The translations under genes were made by a program, and so were the position numbers. A DNA stretch of 64,000 bases from Planctomycetaceae bacterium (lineage in GTDB: Bacteria > Planctomycetota > Planctomycetia > Pirellulales > Thermoguttaceae), in contig SUVI01000002.1 in assembly GCA_015062085.1 (NCBI GenBank), positions 8,965-72,964 on the forward strand, given 5' to 3'. Shown one piece after another: positions 53,942 through 62,225 of this stretch. Positions within the stretch are counted from its first letter, which is position 1. Every line of letters begins with the position of its first letter. The notes under the pieces are model-generated. The model was not told the DNA's origin. It did no database searches and saw nothing but the letters and a program-made list of their open reading frames with translations.

Positions 53942-54532
53942 CTATCGGCTGCGCATCTGACACGCGCGTTCGCACAAAAGCAGATTCACCATCTCCATTC
54001 CCATTGGCGACGCCTCAAATTGCATGCAGTCTTTCATTTGAATACCGATCTGGTTTCCTGCAAGGACCGCATCCTGATTCGCTGCGAGGAACATGAAATC
54101 CCAGGAGTAGGTCTTCTGCTGATGCTCGATCCTCATTTTCACGTCCTGTGCGGTAAATTGGCGGCTCGCATTCTCCTCACCGTCCGTCAGGATCGCAACG
54201 AGCACTTTTTCGGGCCGTTCTTCTTCCGGCATCGCGGCGAACTCTTTTCCAAGATGATCGATCGCGGTGCAGATCGCGTCATTCATGGCCGTCATTCCGC
54301 TGCATCGATAGTCGCTCATCAGCTGCTCGGCCGAAACCTGCGAAAGGTCTGCCGACTGCACAAGATGTTTGACGCTGCTCTCAAACTGAAAGAGATCGAA
54401 GCAGGTCTTTCCAATCTCCTTCTGCTGAGACTGAATAAATTCGCAGAACGTGCTCTTCGTCCGTTCCGTCAAGTGATCCATCGAACCAGAAGCGTCCAGA
54501 ACGACACAAATGTGAACGTAGTCTTTTTTCAT
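53942..54532 (-). CDS. Soluble von Willebrand A domain protein
   Basis: The product is 196 residues from ATG 54532, with AAAAAGGAG upstream. It is a single vWA domain: MIDAS DASGSMDH, the Thr in SGMTAMNDAI and the Asp in ILTDGEEN are all present. It resembles bacterial phage-type vWA proteins that bind metal and partner proteins. There is no signal peptide. It is unrelated in sequence to the vWA protein at 40738. The C-terminus ends in an arginine-rich tail. Confidence 0.85.
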   Translation of the reverse strand: MKKDYVHICVVLDASGSMDHLTERTKSTFCEFIQSQQKEIGKTCFDLFQFESSVKHLVQSADLSQVSAEQLMSDYRCSGMTAMNDAICTAIDHLGKEFAAMPEEERPEKVLVAILTDGEENASRQFTAQDVKMRIEHQQKTYSWDFMFLAANQDAVLAGNQIGIQMKDCMQFEASPMGMEMVNLLLCERACQMRSR

Positions 54533-54637
54533 TGGTTTTTCTCCTTTTTTTAGAAAATCACACGGTTTATAAAAACACAACAGTTTGTGGGCTAAAATGT
54601 TTCAAAAATTTCAAGCTGCCGATTTCACAGTACTTCG

Positions 54638-54680
54638 GGAACTGCGTCAAACTATTTCATTTCACGCAGTTCCTTTTTTT
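54638..54680 (+). terminator. Hairpin with T-run, orientation opposite to the genes
   Basis: GGAACTGCGT pairs with ACGCAGTTCC around a 16-base loop, followed by seven T on the plus strand. The neighbouring genes are on the minus strand, so it ends no known gene. GGGAACTGCGT also opens the dispersed repeat family, so it may be a remnant of it. Confidence 0.6.
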
Positions 54681-54705
54681 GTTTCGTTGAGTTTTGTTTG
54701 GTCTC

Positions 54706-55200
54706 TTAATCCAAAACGGACGGCGTGAACTCGACACGTTCCGCGCTTCCCCAGAGGTCTTCAAGGCGGAAGTAGTCGCGCGTCTCTTCTTCAAAAAGAT
54801 GGACCACCACATCACCGTAGTCGCACACGATCCACCGGCTTTCGCGGTACCCTTCCGTCGTGAGTTTCTGATCTTTCAGATCCTTCTCGAAAAGGTCGTC
54901 CACGGCATCGCTCATCGCGTGCAGCTGCCGATTGCTCGTACCGGTTGCGATGATGAAGTAGTCGAAAACGTACGTCAGCTTTCGGAGGTCGAGGATCACG
55001 ATGTCCTTCCCCCGGTTGTCTGCGATGACCTGCGCCGCCATTTTTGCACGTTTCAGCGCTTCGGTCCCGTCACGCGGAACGATGATGTTCGGCATTTCCA
55101 TCGGATCGAACTTCCGTCCCCCTTCAGCTCCTTCCAGAAATTCCGAATTTTCCGTCTGTGCATCCGTCTGCGGAAGAGTTTCATTTTTCTTTTCAGTCAT
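54706..55200 (-). CDS. rsfS: Ribosomal silencing factor RsfS
   Basis: The product has 164 residues. A Gln/Thr/Glu-rich N-terminal extension of about 45 residues precedes the RsfS domain: AAQVIADNRGKDIVILDLR, TYVFDYFIIATGTSNRQLHA, ESRWIVCDYGDVVVHLFEEE and YFRLEDLWG. RsfS binds uL14 and blocks subunit joining in starvation. It starts 23 bases after nadB, so the two form an operon. Confidence 0.94.
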   Translation of the reverse strand: MTEKKNETLPQTDAQTENSEFLEGAEGGRKFDPMEMPNIIVPRDGTEALKRAKMAAQVIADNRGKDIVILDLRKLTYVFDYFIIATGTSNRQLHAMSDAVDDLFEKDLKDQKLTTEGYRESRWIVCDYGDVVVHLFEEETRDYFRLEDLWGSAERVEFTPSVLD

Positions 55201-55223
55201 TTATTTGTTCCTCGTTTCAAGGT

Positions 55224-56894
55224 TCATCTTTTCTTTTTCATTTCTTCCATCCCGAGCTGAATGGAACCATTTTCATTCCGCTGGAACGTGATGTGCCGGC
55301 GCCATTTCTCTTCCCGTTCCGGAAAGTCCACGCGCGTGTGTCCGCCGCGGGTTTCCTCGCGCATCAAAGCAGCCTGCATGACGAGCATCGAGACCGTGAG
55401 CATATTCTGAAGGTCCCATCCGACCGTGTCATTCTGCTCGCCGTTGAACGTGTAACGCTGCCACTGCTGAAGCGTTTCCAGCCCCTCATTGAGCATTTCG
55501 CTGCTGCGTTTTACGCCTGCATTGCGCCACATCAGACTCTTCAGGGAGTTGGTGAAATCCTGAAGATGAAGCATTGGATCGTACGACGACTCGGTATCGT
55601 GCATTAGCGGAAGGACTTTCAGATGCTTTTCATCCGGGATGCGTGCTGCAGCTTGTGACGCGCCGACTCCGGCAGAGACGCCGTAAACGAGCGCTTCCAG
55701 AAGACTGTTTGAGGCCAGACGGTTCGCGCCGTGCAGTCCTGTGCAGCTCGTTTCTCCAATGGCCCAAAGTCCCGGAACGTTCGTCCGTCCCTCCATATCC
55801 ACCGCGACGCCGCCCATCATGTAATGCGCGCCCGGACGGACCGGAATGGGGTCTTTCGTAATGTCGATGCCGAATCGGGCACAGATCGCTGCGATCCCCG
55901 GAAAACGATGACGGATCAGTTCCGGATCCTTGTGCGCCATCGTCAGAAAAACCGTCGCCGAGTTCGTTTTGAGCATCTGCGTCGCGATCGAACGGCTCAC
56001 GATGTCGCGGGGAGCCAGTTCGGCACGCTCGTCGTACTCCGGCATGAAACGGTGCCCGTTCTTGTCGATCAGGTACGCCCCCTCACCGCGAACGGCCTCC
56101 GTAATGAGCGACCGACTGCTTCCGGCAACGTAAAGGACCGTTGGATGAAACTGCACGAACTCCATGTCTTTCAGCTTCGCACCGGCACGTAATGCCATCG
56201 CGATCCCATCGCCCGTCGCGATCGGAGAGTTGGTCGTCTCGCGGTAAAGCTGTCCGATCCCGCCCGTTGCGAGAATGGTCTGCTTCGCCCAGTAGACCAT
56301 CTTTCCGAATGCCGAATCGTGGACCAGCGCCCCGACGCAGCGTCCTTCAAAAGTCAGAAGATCGATCACGTAGCACTGCGCGTGCACATGAATGTTTTTT
56401 GCCGCGTTAGACTGCACAATGACCGTCTGGATCAGCTCGTGCCCGGTCTGGTCTCCTTTCGCATGCGCGACCCGGTTCATCCGGTGCCCGCCTTCTCGGC
56501 CAAGTTCCAGGCTTCCGTCCGCATGCTGATCGAAATGCGTCCCCATCTCGATCATCTCCGCGATCCGCCGCGGTCCTTCTTTCACCACACGGTTCACGAC
56601 CTCCCGGTCACAGAGATCTGCTCCCGCGATCAGCGTGTCCTCCACGTGCTTTTCAAATTGGTCTGTCGGATCCAAAACCGACGCGATCCCGCCCTGTGCG
56701 CGGTCACTGTTGGAGTACTGGATATTTTCCGGCTTCGTCAGCACAATGACCTGCTGCTTCTTCGAGACCGCCAGAGCTGCCCGTAAGCCGGCCAACCCGG
56801 AGCCAATGATCAAGACGTCGGTAAACCGCTGCGGAAGCTGACGCACGTCAAACGAAACAAGGTAACGCGGAGTGGAAATGTTCATGGGATCCAT
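55224..56894 (-). CDS. nadB: L-aspartate oxidase
   Basis: The product has 556 residues (start 56894, or 56885 by the next ATG). Motifs are the FAD fold DVLIIGSGLAGLRAAL, QGGIASVLDPTDQFEKHVED, the active-site region GGHRMNRVAH, FVQFHPT, RGEGAYLIDKNG and the C-terminal SCTGLHGANRLASNSLLE. It converts aspartate to iminoaspartate for NAD synthesis. A typical length with C-terminal helical domain is present. No nadA or nadC lies nearby. Confidence 0.95.
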   Translation of the reverse strand: MDPMNISTPRYLVSFDVRQLPQRFTDVLIIGSGLAGLRAALAVSKKQQVIVLTKPENIQYSNSDRAQGGIASVLDPTDQFEKHVEDTLIAGADLCDREVVNRVVKEGPRRIAEMIEMGTHFDQHADGSLELGREGGHRMNRVAHAKGDQTGHELIQTVIVQSNAAKNIHVHAQCYVIDLLTFEGRCVGALVHDSAFGKMVYWAKQTILATGGIGQLYRETTNSPIATGDGIAMALRAGAKLKDMEFVQFHPTVLYVAGSSRSLITEAVRGEGAYLIDKNGHRFMPEYDERAELAPRDIVSRSIATQMLKTNSATVFLTMAHKDPELIRHRFPGIAAICARFGIDITKDPIPVRPGAHYMMGGVAVDMEGRTNVPGLWAIGETSCTGLHGANRLASNSLLEALVYGVSAGVGASQAAARIPDEKHLKVLPLMHDTESSYDPMLHLQDFTNSLKSLMWRNAGVKRSSEMLNEGLETLQQWQRYTFNGEQNDTVGWDLQNMLTVSMLVMQAALMREETRGGHTRVDFPEREEKWRRHITFQRNENGSIQLGMEEMKKKR

Positions 56895-57200
56895 TCTTCC
56901 CTAAAGCACAAAATGCCGCAAAATCTGATTCGGTCTCACAGCAAGAGGATCGCCGATCGACAAAAAATCGGACAAAGGGTCCATTCACTGGAAACTCATT
57001 TTTTATTTTACCACACTTTCCCTCTCAATGCAAGACCCCGGATGGGAAAATAGGGAAGAATTTTCCCGGAATCACTCTAAAAAAACAGGCTCTTTCATCG
57101 AGCATCTCGCTCCACTTGACCCAAAACTCAAAGTTTTCCGCAAAATCCCGCAAAACGGAGCAGTCAAGACCACCCCGTTTCCTGAAAAAATCAGCCGGTT
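56895..57200. other. Intergenic region without a visible gene
   Basis: Spacer between the WD40-like gene stop and the nadB start, both on the minus strand. I see no RNA fold, no binding site and no recognisable repeat in it. Confidence 0.5.
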
Positions 57201-58661
57201 TTACAGTTCAACTGCTTGGACAGGGACTGGTGCGGGAGAGGGACTGCGTTCCTTCTGCATTCTTTTCCTCTCTTCATAAATCGCCCGTTCTTTCGCTGCC
57301 TCCGCTTCCAGTTCACGACGCTGCTTTTCCATTTCGGGAAGCATGGAGACGCGGCCGGTCGTCAGGACTCGGACATCCTTCTGCGTTTCCAGATCCCAGA
57401 AATGAAGCCGGTACTCCACATCCGCGACTTTCGGAAGTTTCGGAATTTCTCCCATCCGCGGCGGTTCTCCGTCATGCTCGATGAATTGCTGTCGATCTGC
57501 GGCAAAAAGCTGCCGACTGTCCGGTGTCCAATGCACCGTAAATGCGCCGCTCACCTTCCGCCATTCTCCGATCTTCTCTCCTGTCTCCAGATCCCAGATA
57601 CCGACCTGCCGTGTCGTGCTTCCCTCCGCAAGCGCCAGTTTTCGACCGTCCGGAGAAAGACCGACCGTTTCGGAACTATAGGCCCAGCTTGTCGGTTCTC
57701 CAAGACGGAAATGAATCGCCCCGGTCTTCGCATCCAGCACAGAAACTCCGTGCTGATGAGTACTGACCAGCACCTTTTCCATTTCCGGGACCCACGCCAT
57801 TGCACTGACCCTCTTCATATTATCGGCGACATTTACTTTCCAGAGCTGCCTCATGACCGAAAGCTCTTTTCGCGGATAAAGTGGAACCTGACGAAAGTAA
57901 CGAGCCTGGCTCTGATGCGATGCTGCTGAGATCCTCTTTTCTTCTATCGCTTCGATCTCTTCCTTTGTGAGGAAATTCTCTTTCGTATCCAGCAGCATCA
58001 CGTTCCCCCCAAAAGTCCCAACGAGCAAAAATCGGCCGTCGGGAGACCAGCTGACCGCTGAAAAAGAATTCCGCTCTTCCAGATTTCGATAAAAAACCGG
58101 TTTCTCCTCACCCGTTACGTCAAAGATCCAGATGACCTTACTGTTAAACTGCGCGATCCTCCGGCTGTCCGGGCACCAGCAGCTGTACGAGTACTCCCCG
58201 CTCCGATACGTCCGGACCTGTTTCCCAGCCTCCACGTCCCAGATCTTCAAATCAAAATCCCGATCCTGGATCTGCCTCGAATTCGGCAAAACATAGTATC
58301 GACCGTCCGGCGACCAGCCCGTCTCCCAAAATTTGATCGTTCCATAGACCTCCTTCCTCAAGTCAAACGTCACCAACTTCCCATCGACGCAGACCTTCCA
58401 CTCCGGCCGGTATGGGGCGGTCGGTTTCTCAAAATCAAACTGCGAGCATTTCCCGCTCTCAAGATTCCAGACCGAAACTTTCTCCCGATCAGGCCGCCAA
58501 TGAGCCAGATACTCTCCATCTTCGGAATAAACGATCGACATCGCCGGACAGCGCGTCCCCAATGTGCACAAAACCGCCAGGATCCCGACCATCAGAAACC
58601 ACCGTCTCAGCATCACGCCAAACCTGCGGCTCCCGCACAAAATTCCGCTTTGCTTTGCCAT
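57201..58661 (-). CDS. Exported WD40-like repeat protein
   Basis: The product is 486 residues from ATG 58661, with AAAGGAATTT upstream. A basic then hydrophobic N-terminus (RRWFLMVGILAVLCTLG) is a signal peptide or anchor. WD40 or YncE-like blades follow: SPDGRYYVLP, SPDGRFLLVGTFGGNVMLLDT, VSAMAWVPEMEKVLVS, SPDGRKLALA and WDLETGEKIGEW, six to seven in all. The C-terminus has a Glu/Arg-rich coiled coil and a Pro/Val tail. The role is unknown; such proteins act as binding platforms. Confidence 0.85.
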   Translation of the reverse strand: MAKQSGILCGSRRFGVMLRRWFLMVGILAVLCTLGTRCPAMSIVYSEDGEYLAHWRPDREKVSVWNLESGKCSQFDFEKPTAPYRPEWKVCVDGKLVTFDLRKEVYGTIKFWETGWSPDGRYYVLPNSRQIQDRDFDLKIWDVEAGKQVRTYRSGEYSYSCWCPDSRRIAQFNSKVIWIFDVTGEEKPVFYRNLEERNSFSAVSWSPDGRFLLVGTFGGNVMLLDTKENFLTKEEIEAIEEKRISAASHQSQARYFRQVPLYPRKELSVMRQLWKVNVADNMKRVSAMAWVPEMEKVLVSTHQHGVSVLDAKTGAIHFRLGEPTSWAYSSETVGLSPDGRKLALAEGSTTRQVGIWDLETGEKIGEWRKVSGAFTVHWTPDSRQLFAADRQQFIEHDGEPPRMGEIPKLPKVADVEYRLHFWDLETQKDVRVLTTGRVSMLPEMEKQRRELEAEAAKERAIYEERKRMQKERSPSPAPVPVQAVEL

Positions 58662-58834
58662 GAGAAATTCCTTTCTGTTTCGAAACCACTTTTTCAAAGC
58701 CGAACATCGACTTCTTCAGATCCAGTATACCAAACGAGAATTTAAAATCAACATTCAAAGATCCGCATTCCGATCAAAAATTTCAGTTTTACAGAAAATT
58801 TACGTCTTCTGACCATCTTTTACATTCCGAAAAC

Positions 58835-58916
58835 AAAAAAGACGGAACAGATCGCTCTGCTCCGCCTTTTCTTAACTCATGTCCGTGAGAATGGTCTCAC
58901 GTTTCCGATCACTCGT
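58835..58916. repeat. 82-bp direct repeat A, carrying a terminator
   Basis: Identical over 82 bases to 62958-63039. The inner GACGGAACAGA/TCTGCTCCGCC hairpin with a six-T run on the minus strand (58835-58866) would end the peptide-maturation transcript. Copy B covers the 3' end and terminator of the pyruvate:ferredoxin oxidoreductase gene; copy A lies 9 bases beyond the last cassette gene. Confidence 0.97.
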
Positions 58917-58924
58917 ACTTCCGT

Positions 58925-59224
58925 TCATTGACAGTCACACGAAACCAGAAAGATCTCGCACGTTTGAAAATCGATCTCCCAATTTCCGTTTTCGCTGCCT
59001 TCCCAGCAATACTCTTTGCCGCGGTCGCTCCACCATTGCTCAAAGCGTTTTCGAGTTTCGATCTGGTCGGCGAGAACACGTTCATAAAGTTCATTATTTT
59101 CTGCCGGATTGACGATCATCATCAGTTCTTTCAGAGAATTTCTCCGTTCAAACAGACTCTGGATCTCATCACGCTGTTCCGGTGTGACTTTTCCAACGAC
59201 TTTTTTCGTTTTTTCAGCACTCAT
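58925..59224 (-). CDS. Small accessory protein of CXXX-repeat peptide maturation
   Basis: The product is 99 residues from ATG 59224 (AAAAAGGAAAAG upstream); the start overlaps the maturase end by 11 bases, so translation is coupled. It has a helical N-terminal two thirds (KVTPEQRDEIQSLFERRNSL, ERVLADQIETRKRFEQWW) and a cysteine-containing C-terminus (YCWEGSENGNWEIDFQTCE, ending SCDCQ). From memory this matches the small protein that accompanies CXXX-repeat peptide systems. It may be a docking or folding partner; no catalytic motif is seen. Confidence 0.8.
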   Translation of the reverse strand: MSAEKTKKVVGKVTPEQRDEIQSLFERRNSLKELMMIVNPAENNELYERVLADQIETRKRFEQWWSDRGKEYCWEGSENGNWEIDFQTCEIFLVSCDCQ

Positions 59225-61433
59225 CGACTTTTCCTTTTTCAATAAATGGTTGATTCTTCTTCATCAGTTCCTCGAAGGGATCGAGATACTCGATTTCCGG
59301 GATGGATACCATATCCTGAATGAAGAGCGGTTCGATCAGATCGCGGCTGGCATTGCGTTCCAAATGTGCGCAGACGCACTGCTGGCGCGACGGCGTATTC
59401 ACTTCCAGCGTCGTTTCCTTGTTGAGCCACACACAGCGGCGGCATTGCCAGGCATCGCAGTTTTCACAGATCGGCGCGTGGTCGAGCTTATACAGCTGGC
59501 TGTTTTTGATTGGCAGTTCATGCGTTTTCAGCACGGTATCAATGTCGGCAATGAGGAAATCTTTGTTCTTCTCGCGATAGTAAAAACCGGGACAGACGTA
59601 AAAATTCCCATCCGGTCCGATCGTGACGTGCTTCACGCCGGCGTCGCAATGGTTCGGTTTTTCAAGCTGCAAACGGTCCGTCAAAAGCGACAGCTCAAAC
59701 GGTTTTTCCTCTTCGCGTTCCGGAAGCCACGCAGCAAGCCGATCCAAAACCGCCTTGTACGGCCCGAACTCCGCTTCCGTCATCGTTTCCATTTCCTTGA
59801 CGAAAACCGTGATCTTGTCCGCGGCAAGGGAATGCGCTTCCAGCCAGGCGGGAAGTTCCGTGAGACTGTCTTTACTGATGCGCAGGATGAACATTTCCGT
59901 TGGACCGATCGAGTCATCCCACGTGTCCGACTCAAAATCAAAGACGTTGATCGTCTTGTCGTCGGTCGGAAATTTCGCGGAACCAGAGCGGTAAATGACG
60001 TAATCGTTCCACTTGAGGATCTCTTTTTGCGCCTCCGTCAACCCATTTTCGCCGAGGATCAGATTCAGCGAAAGGTTCTCTGTCAAAGCGTAAAACGCGA
60101 CCTTTTTGAGCGTCTCATCGTCCATGATTTTCCGTTCCATTTCCCGCGTCTTGTAGTAACAAAACGACGGCGCGGCAGAATCCATCAGAACGAACAGCGA
60201 CTGCAACCCCTTGCGAAGTTTCAAACGCCGAACTCGGTCATCATTTTCGGCCGGCGGAACGAGTTTGTCGAGCTTGTTCCAAAGGTAGTTATTCGCCCGC
60301 ACGCGCGCCTTGTGCATCTTGCAGATATACGTCGCCCGCTGATAAATGGTCTCCGTATCGGCACAGTCGTAATTATTCCCCTGACACCACGCACAGCCTG
60401 ACGCAACTTCACAATCAATGCACTCCTGCGGCGACTGGACTGTTCGATTCAGAGCAAGGAACGGACGGAGACGATTTTGATCGACCCCTTTTTCTGCGTC
60501 ACCGGTATTGATCTCAGGCTTGTGCCCAAGAGAATATTGCGCGAAACGGGTACAAGGATGAAATACACCCTTGGTATCAATGGAAACCATCTTGCCTGCA
60601 CCGCACCAGTTTTGATTGTCCGTCTGTTCAAAACCGATATGACGTTCAAACAGAGTAGTATTATAACCCAGTTTAAATAATTCTCTATCGAGAATTTCGT
60701 CAGCGAGCTGAATCAGCTGATCCTGAAAAATATCATCGTCGCCGTCTTCCCACACATCCTCAAAAATGCAGTTCATGGGAACGTTTTTAATTCCCAGATT
60801 CCATAGATGAAGTACGGAATCTTTAACAAGCGGCAAATCACTATGCCCGATGGTCGATTTCGTTTGCGCACCCTCGAATTGCTCCAACCAGAGCGGAACG
60901 CGCTTGACAACTTCATCGTAAGAACCGGTCCCATCAACAAAAACCCGCTGCATATTATGTTTTTCGGGTGTACCATCGACGGAAATACCAATGCTTAAAT
61001 GAGTCCGATTCTTTTCGATGAACTTCTGCACTCGCGGATCGTCATACAGCAAGCCATTCGTGGCCATACTAAATCGATAGCTGTTAAACCACGGATGTTT
61101 CAGCACAAAAAGCCGCTCTTTGATATAATCGCAGATCTGGTCCATCAGCTCGATTTCGAGGAACGGCTCGCCGCCGATAAATTCCCAGATAACGCTCTCT
61201 TCTTTATAGATCTCAGGATGTCCAAGAACGTAATCGATTCCCTCTTTGGCGGTCTCAAACGTCATTTTAGTGACATTATTTTTCCCGCACAAATAACAAT
61301 ATTTACAGCGAAGCTGACAGTCTTCCGTAAGAATAAAAGTAATGGAACGTGCCATACCTTCCTGCCACGGTTTATCAACTTTCAAAATTTCATCGGATTT
61401 CTTTTGAGGATCTTCCGTTTTATCTTGTGACAT
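59214..61433 (-). CDS. Radical SAM peptide maturase with two SPASM-like regions (CXXX-repeat target)
   Basis: The product is 739 residues from ATG 61433 (AAGGGGGA upstream). The radical SAM cluster CxxxCxxC is C39, C43, C46, followed by WEFIGGEPFLE. A SPASM region spans about 280-390 (NWCGAGKMVSID, HPCTRF, ECIDCEVASGCAWC). After a linker, a second cysteine-rich module begins near 620 (HCDAGVKHVTIGPDG, FYVCPGFYY) and ends near 705 (ICENCDAWQCRRC, RQQCVC). The first half resembles the CXXX-target radical SAM maturase and the second the separate CXXX maturase of other systems, so this looks like a fusion. It should modify the two precursors encoded just upstream. Confidence 0.85.
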   Translation of the reverse strand: MSQDKTEDPQKKSDEILKVDKPWQEGMARSITFILTEDCQLRCKYCYLCGKNNVTKMTFETAKEGIDYVLGHPEIYKEESVIWEFIGGEPFLEIELMDQICDYIKERLFVLKHPWFNSYRFSMATNGLLYDDPRVQKFIEKNRTHLSIGISVDGTPEKHNMQRVFVDGTGSYDEVVKRVPLWLEQFEGAQTKSTIGHSDLPLVKDSVLHLWNLGIKNVPMNCIFEDVWEDGDDDIFQDQLIQLADEILDRELFKLGYNTTLFERHIGFEQTDNQNWCGAGKMVSIDTKGVFHPCTRFAQYSLGHKPEINTGDAEKGVDQNRLRPFLALNRTVQSPQECIDCEVASGCAWCQGNNYDCADTETIYQRATYICKMHKARVRANNYLWNKLDKLVPPAENDDRVRRLKLRKGLQSLFVLMDSAAPSFCYYKTREMERKIMDDETLKKVAFYALTENLSLNLILGENGLTEAQKEILKWNDYVIYRSGSAKFPTDDKTINVFDFESDTWDDSIGPTEMFILRISKDSLTELPAWLEAHSLAADKITVFVKEMETMTEAEFGPYKAVLDRLAAWLPEREEEKPFELSLLTDRLQLEKPNHCDAGVKHVTIGPDGNFYVCPGFYYREKNKDFLIADIDTVLKTHELPIKNSQLYKLDHAPICENCDAWQCRRCVWLNKETTLEVNTPSRQQCVCAHLERNASRDLIEPLFIQDMVSIPEIEYLDPFEELMKKNQPFIEKGKVDEC

Positions 61434-61458
61434 CACATATCCCCCTTGTTAAAATATT

Positions 61459-61743
61459 TCAAAACCTTGGCCCTAATTGTTGAATGAAAGCACAAGTGCC
61501 ACTGCAATCGACGCAGCAAGTGCCTGTGCAAGTGACGTCGCAAGTGCCTGTGCAAGTGCGTATGCAAAAGCCGGTACATTTGTTGGTACAATTGCTGGTG
61601 CAAGATGTAACCGGACTATCTTTATCCGGAGCAGCAACAACTTCTTTGGCGGCCATGGCCATAAAGGGAACGACAGCGGCACCGGCGAGTTTGCCGAACT
61701 TTTTCATAAAAGCGCGGCGCGATTCAAGTTTATCTTGAGTCAT
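61459..61743 (-). CDS. Precursor peptide 1, CXXX repeats with Tat-type leader
   Basis: The product has 94 residues. Residues 8-15 (SRRAFMKK) match the twin-arginine motif, followed by a hydrophobic stretch (LAGAAVVPFMAMAA) and a likely signal peptidase site at VAAP near residue 39. The core (about 48-94) has ten cysteines spaced exactly four apart with one extra Cys: SCTSNCTNKC, then TGT, DVT, TGT and SGT between cysteines, ending FIQQLGPRF. It ends 25 bases before the maturase start. It should be the substrate of that enzyme, as a ribosomally made, post-translationally modified peptide. Confidence 0.85.
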   Translation of the reverse strand: MTQDKLESRRAFMKKFGKLAGAAVVPFMAMAAKEVVAAPDKDSPVTSCTSNCTNKCTGFCIRTCTGTCDVTCTGTCCVDCSGTCAFIQQLGPRF

Positions 61744-61856
61744 ATGCTTATCCCGTAAATGTAAATAAATTCAACCTCTTCAGCACATCTGAGGCACCCC
61801 CCAGATGCACTGAAACTAGTTCTTTTAGAGACATTCTGCATTCTCGTTTTTTAGTT

Positions 61857-62225
61857 TCAATAATAGTTATAACCACCATATCCGGAACAGGTCAACGAAC
61901 AAGTGCCTACGCAACTATTAGCACAACCTTTGGCTCCTGCGCAACTCCAATGACACGAGCCCTCGCATCGCCAATCACAGAGCCTATCGCACGTACCCAC
62001 ACACGACTTATCACACTCACCAGCACACGTACCACTACAATTACTATCACACGAACCACTACACGAAGCAAGACCACACACCCACACCGGATTATCTTCA
62101 TCCGGAGCGGCAACAGCTTCTTTGGCGGCCATGGCCATGAAAGGAGCAGCAACGGCGGCGGCACCGGCGAGTTTGCCGAACTTTTTCATGAAGGCGCGGC
62201 GGCTTTCGATCTTTTCTTTCGACAT
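61857..62225 (-). CDS. Precursor peptide 2, longer CXXX-repeat peptide with Tat-type leader
   Basis: The product is 122 residues from ATG 62225 (AAGGAG seven bases upstream); a longer frame upstream has no binding site. The leader is nearly the same as in precursor 1 (SRRAFMKKFGKLAGAA, cleavage region VAAP). The core has 16 cysteines in mainly CXXX spacing with breaks GLAS and AGAKG, for example CSGSCDSNCSGTC and CVGTCDRLCDWRC. The tail is aromatic, GYGGYNYY. It is the first gene of the cassette, 113 bases before precursor 1. The two cores have diverged while the leaders are conserved. Confidence 0.85.
   Translation of the reverse strand: MSKEKIESRRAFMKKFGKLAGAAAVAAPFMAMAAKEAVAAPDEDNPVWVCGLASCSGSCDSNCSGTCAGECDKSCVGTCDRLCDWRCEGSCHWSCAGAKGCANSCVGTCSLTCSGYGGYNYY

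Noticed and set aside
58909..59094. 61-residue minus-strand frame over the small accessory gene
   Set aside because: It overlaps the accessory gene in another frame, has no binding site, and the accessory gene has a strong one with coupling to the maturase.
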